Positions 62,232 to 64,000 of a stretch of DNA of 64,000 nucleotides are shown in pieces. Source of the stretch: Paramylibacter kogurei (GTDB lineage: Bacteria > Pseudomonadota > Alphaproteobacteria > Rhodobacterales > Rhodobacteraceae); assembly GCF_002742285.1 (NCBI RefSeq), contig NZ_MDGM01000012.1:248001-312000 (forward strand). Direction: 5' to 3'. The position numbers and the translations under genes are program-made. The notes under the pieces are model-generated. The model was not told where the DNA came from, made no database searches, and saw nothing but the letters and a program-made list of their open reading frames with translations. The stretch's first letter is position 1. Each line of letters begins with the position of its first letter.

Positions 62232-62636
62232 TTACACCTGTTCCAGTTCGATCAACGTGCCGTTGAAATCTTTGGGGTGCAGAAACAGCACGGGTTTGCC
62301 ATGCGCCCCGATTTTGGGTTCGCCATTGCCAAGAACGCGTGCGCCATTGGCGATCAATTGATCCCGCGCAGCGATGATATCGCCAACCTCGTAACACATA
62401 TGGTGGATGCCGCCATCGGGGTTTTTGGCCAGAAAATTATTGATCGGGCTGTCATCACCCAGTGGATGGATCAGCTCTATCTTCGTGTTGGGCAGGGTGA
62501 TGAACACCACTGTCACACCGTGTTCGGGTTGATCAAACGGCTCTGCCACATCCGCGCCCAACGTTTCGCGATACATCGCCATCGCGCTGTTCAAATCGGG
62601 CACTGCAATGGCCACGTGGTTTAATCGTCCGATCAT
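62232..62636 (-). CDS. mce: Methylmalonyl-CoA epimerase
   Basis: 134 residues, glyoxalase/VOC fold with two beta-alpha-beta repeats. LNHVAIAVPDL carries the first metal His, IELIHPLGDDSPI a Glu/His, and GGIHHMCYEV and GTLIELEQV the remaining ligands. It interconverts methylmalonyl-CoA isomers in propionyl-CoA assimilation. It is co-transcribed with DUF1467. Confidence 0.92.
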   Translation of the reverse strand: MIGRLNHVAIAVPDLNSAMAMYRETLGADVAEPFDQPEHGVTVVFITLPNTKIELIHPLGDDSPINNFLAKNPDGGIHHMCYEVGDIIAARDQLIANGARVLGNGEPKIGAHGKPVLFLHPKDFNGTLIELEQV

Positions 62637-62780
62637 GGTGGTCTCCTTTGGCGCTATCTAGGCCGAATGGATTTAGGCTTGCAAGGGAATTAGGCGGGCA
62701 AATCCGCGCGGCGTTAGGGCGATGTTAGGATTCTGTTTGTTTTATATCAATTAATCAGAAATTTAGAGAGGGTGCCCAAA

Positions 62781-63509
62781 ATGGAAGATTTTGCCAATGA
62801 TGACAATTGTTTAGCCCCGCGCAGAACCGCCAAACGCCCCTTGTTGGGGTTGACGATTCTGCTGGTAGAAGACAGCCGTTATTTCGCCGATGCGGTGCGC
62901 CTGTTGGCCATTCGCAGCGGTGCGCGATTGCGCCGTGCGGATTGTCTGGAATCAGCGCGCAAACATATCCGCATTTACCGCCCCGATGTGGTGATCGTTG
63001 ATATGGGGCTGCCTGATGGATCGGGTTTGGATTTCATCAAGGAAATGGCCGCGATTGGTCAAGCGGCGCCAAGCGTGATCGCCATGAGCGGTGCGGATGA
63101 TTTGCGCGGTGATGCGATTGCATCGGGTGCGGCGCAATTCATTGAAAAACCGTTTTTTGATTTGGCAGGGTTTCAGCAAACGGTTTTATCCGTTTTGGAT
63201 GTCGCGGAAAAATCGGCGGCATTTGTTCCGCGTGTGGCGGGCAATGCGGTGGAACCAGATGCGGATGCTTATCACGAAGATTTGCGTGATATTGCCGAGA
63301 TGATGGATGCCGCGATGGTCCGCGCGGATCAAGAGGTGTTGCAATACACCGCCCAGTTTTTGCAATCCGTCGCACGCGTTGCGCATGATCAAGAATTGAT
63401 GGACATCGCCACGCGATTTGGTGCGCGATTGACGGGGCAGGGTTGGCAAAATATCGGCCAAGAGGTGCAACATATGTTGCGCGGGCGTTTAGCGGCTGTG
63501 CCCGCCTGA
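62781..63509 (+). CDS. Response regulator receiver protein with unassigned C-terminal region
   Basis: 242 residues. A CheY-like receiver occupies about residues 24-140: acidic pair in VEDSRY, phospho-acceptor Asp74 (VIVDMGLPDGSG), MSGADD and the switch Lys in IEKPFF. The C-terminal 100 residues are helical without a DNA-binding motif I recognise, so it may act by protein contact. No histidine kinase is adjacent. GAGAGGG precedes the ATG at 62781; a GTG at 62772 overlaps that site. Confidence 0.82.
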   Translation: MEDFANDDNCLAPRRTAKRPLLGLTILLVEDSRYFADAVRLLAIRSGARLRRADCLESARKHIRIYRPDVVIVDMGLPDGSGLDFIKEMAAIGQAAPSVIAMSGADDLRGDAIASGAAQFIEKPFFDLAGFQQTVLSVLDVAEKSAAFVPRVAGNAVEPDADAYHEDLRDIAEMMDAAMVRADQEVLQYTAQFLQSVARVAHDQELMDIATRFGARLTGQGWQNIGQEVQHMLRGRLAAVPA

Positions 63510-63566
63510 TTGCACTTGGATTTTGTGACACGCAACCTATAATTGCCCGAAAAATAGAGGTATGAA

Positions 63567-64000
63567 ATGGAAACGGGTATAAATATTTTTAAAAAATCAA
63601 TCGGAATGGTTGGTGATAATTTGGATGATGCGGTGCGCGTGAGCGCGGTGATTTACATCGTGCAGTTTGTGATAGTAACCGTATTGTTGGTATCCGTTAC
63701 CGACAGTTTTGACATGGATCGTTTGCAAGATCCCAGATATGTTGCCGCGCGTTCAATGAGTGGCCATTTAACAGTCTTGCTCGCGGGTGTTATTTCTATG
63801 TTGTCACTGGCTTGGATCGCGGTTGCATGGCATCGTTTTGTGTTGCTGGAAGATTACACCAAAGGTGCTGTGCCACCGTGGAGTTTTTCGCGTGTGATTT
63901 CGTATATCTGGAAATCGATATTACTGGGAATTTTACTTGTATTGATCGCAATCATCCCAGTCACGATAGTTGTGCTGATTGGACAAGTATCCGCAATTCT
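63567..64000 (+). CDS. Multi-pass membrane protein, truncated at the right edge
   Basis: The frame stays open to the window end, giving about 144 residues from an ATG with AGAGG six bases upstream. Three hydrophobic segments are visible, near residues 28-42, 75-95 and 124-142, separated by short polar loops with charged ends. An adjacent ATG at 63562 hits a stop after six codons and is not used. I recall no family with certainty; it resembles YIP1/DUF-type integral membrane proteins common in roseobacters. Confidence 0.6.
   Translation, partial: METGINIFKKSIGMVGDNLDDAVRVSAVIYIVQFVIVTVLLVSVTDSFDMDRLQDPRYVAARSMSGHLTVLLAGVISMLSLAWIAVAWHRFVLLEDYTKGAVPPWSFSRVISYIWKSILLGILLVLIAIIPVTIVVLIGQVSAI

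Overview
The window reads as a chromosomal segment of a marine-type alphaproteobacterium, most likely a Rhodobacterales/Roseobacter-group member of moderate GC. The basis is a murA–DUF2948–hisD–UPF0262–LMW-phosphatase block and an infA–maf–RNase E/G–yacG block, a DUF1127 gene flanked by CCUCCUCCC-loop hairpins like the CcsR/'cuckoo' RNAs of Rhodobacter, DUF1467 next to methylmalonyl-CoA epimerase, and a large dimethylglycine-dehydrogenase-type oxidoreductase. No rRNA, CRISPR array, intact insertion sequence or integrase gene was seen.

Layout. 1–4.8 kb: the end of an unidentified gene, a PuuD-like glutamine amidotransferase, and a three-gene molybdenum hydroxylase set (2Fe-2S subunit, Tat-exported molybdopterin subunit, diheme cytochrome). 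4.9–8.0 kb: an arsenic operon of an ArsR–ArsC fusion, an ArsJ-type GAPDH and the ArsJ exporter. 8.1–10.6 kb: FAD/GcvT oxidoreductase. 10.6–18.9 kb: tRNA-Phe, then the two housekeeping blocks on the minus strand, separated by a roughly 2 kb insertion holding two near-identical secreted 81-residue proteins and upp on the plus strand. 19.1–21.5 kb: an AT-rich accessory region at tRNA-Thr. A 53-bp exact duplication of the tRNA 3' end brackets a 1.47-kb element carrying a Panacea/SocA-type antitoxin gene and an overlapping probable toxin, with repeated 10–11-bp motifs near both ends. Just outside it lies a gene resembling uracil-DNA glycosylases, facing a SRAP (HMCES/YedK) abasic-site gene.

22.6–36 kb: YghU-type glutathione transferase, tRNA-Gly, YtoQ, kynurenine formamidase and kynureninase, a CpdA-like phosphodiesterase, a serine/threonine dehydratase overlapping pyruvate carboxylase, an FMN alpha-hydroxyacid oxidase, a UvrD/PcrA helicase and an AhpD-like protein. 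36.1–36.7 kb: the DUF1127 gene and its hairpin RNAs. 36.8–39.1 kb: a tungstate ABC transporter (tupBCA). 39.2–47.8 kb: Mrp/ApbC, YbjN, proC, CsaA-like, a 2-hydroxyacid dehydrogenase, a PACE efflux protein, RsgA, a KAS III-type enzyme, a lipase-like hydrolase, MAPEG and a secreted nuclease.

47.8–64 kb: carB, a TPR protein, pabB–pabC, DUF2059, divergent oxyR–katA with a palindrome over the oxyR start, aspS, an EI24 membrane protein, an AT-rich orphan with a HEPN-like N-terminus, a DUF2158-like protein with a GDRGG tail, DUF1467, methylmalonyl-CoA epimerase, a response regulator and a truncated membrane protein. The most noteworthy items are the integrase-less tRNA-Thr element with its probable toxin–antitoxin pair, the CcsR-like hairpins, the tandem secreted duplicates and the glycine/arginine-tailed protein. 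All functions are read from sequence only; no database search was run.
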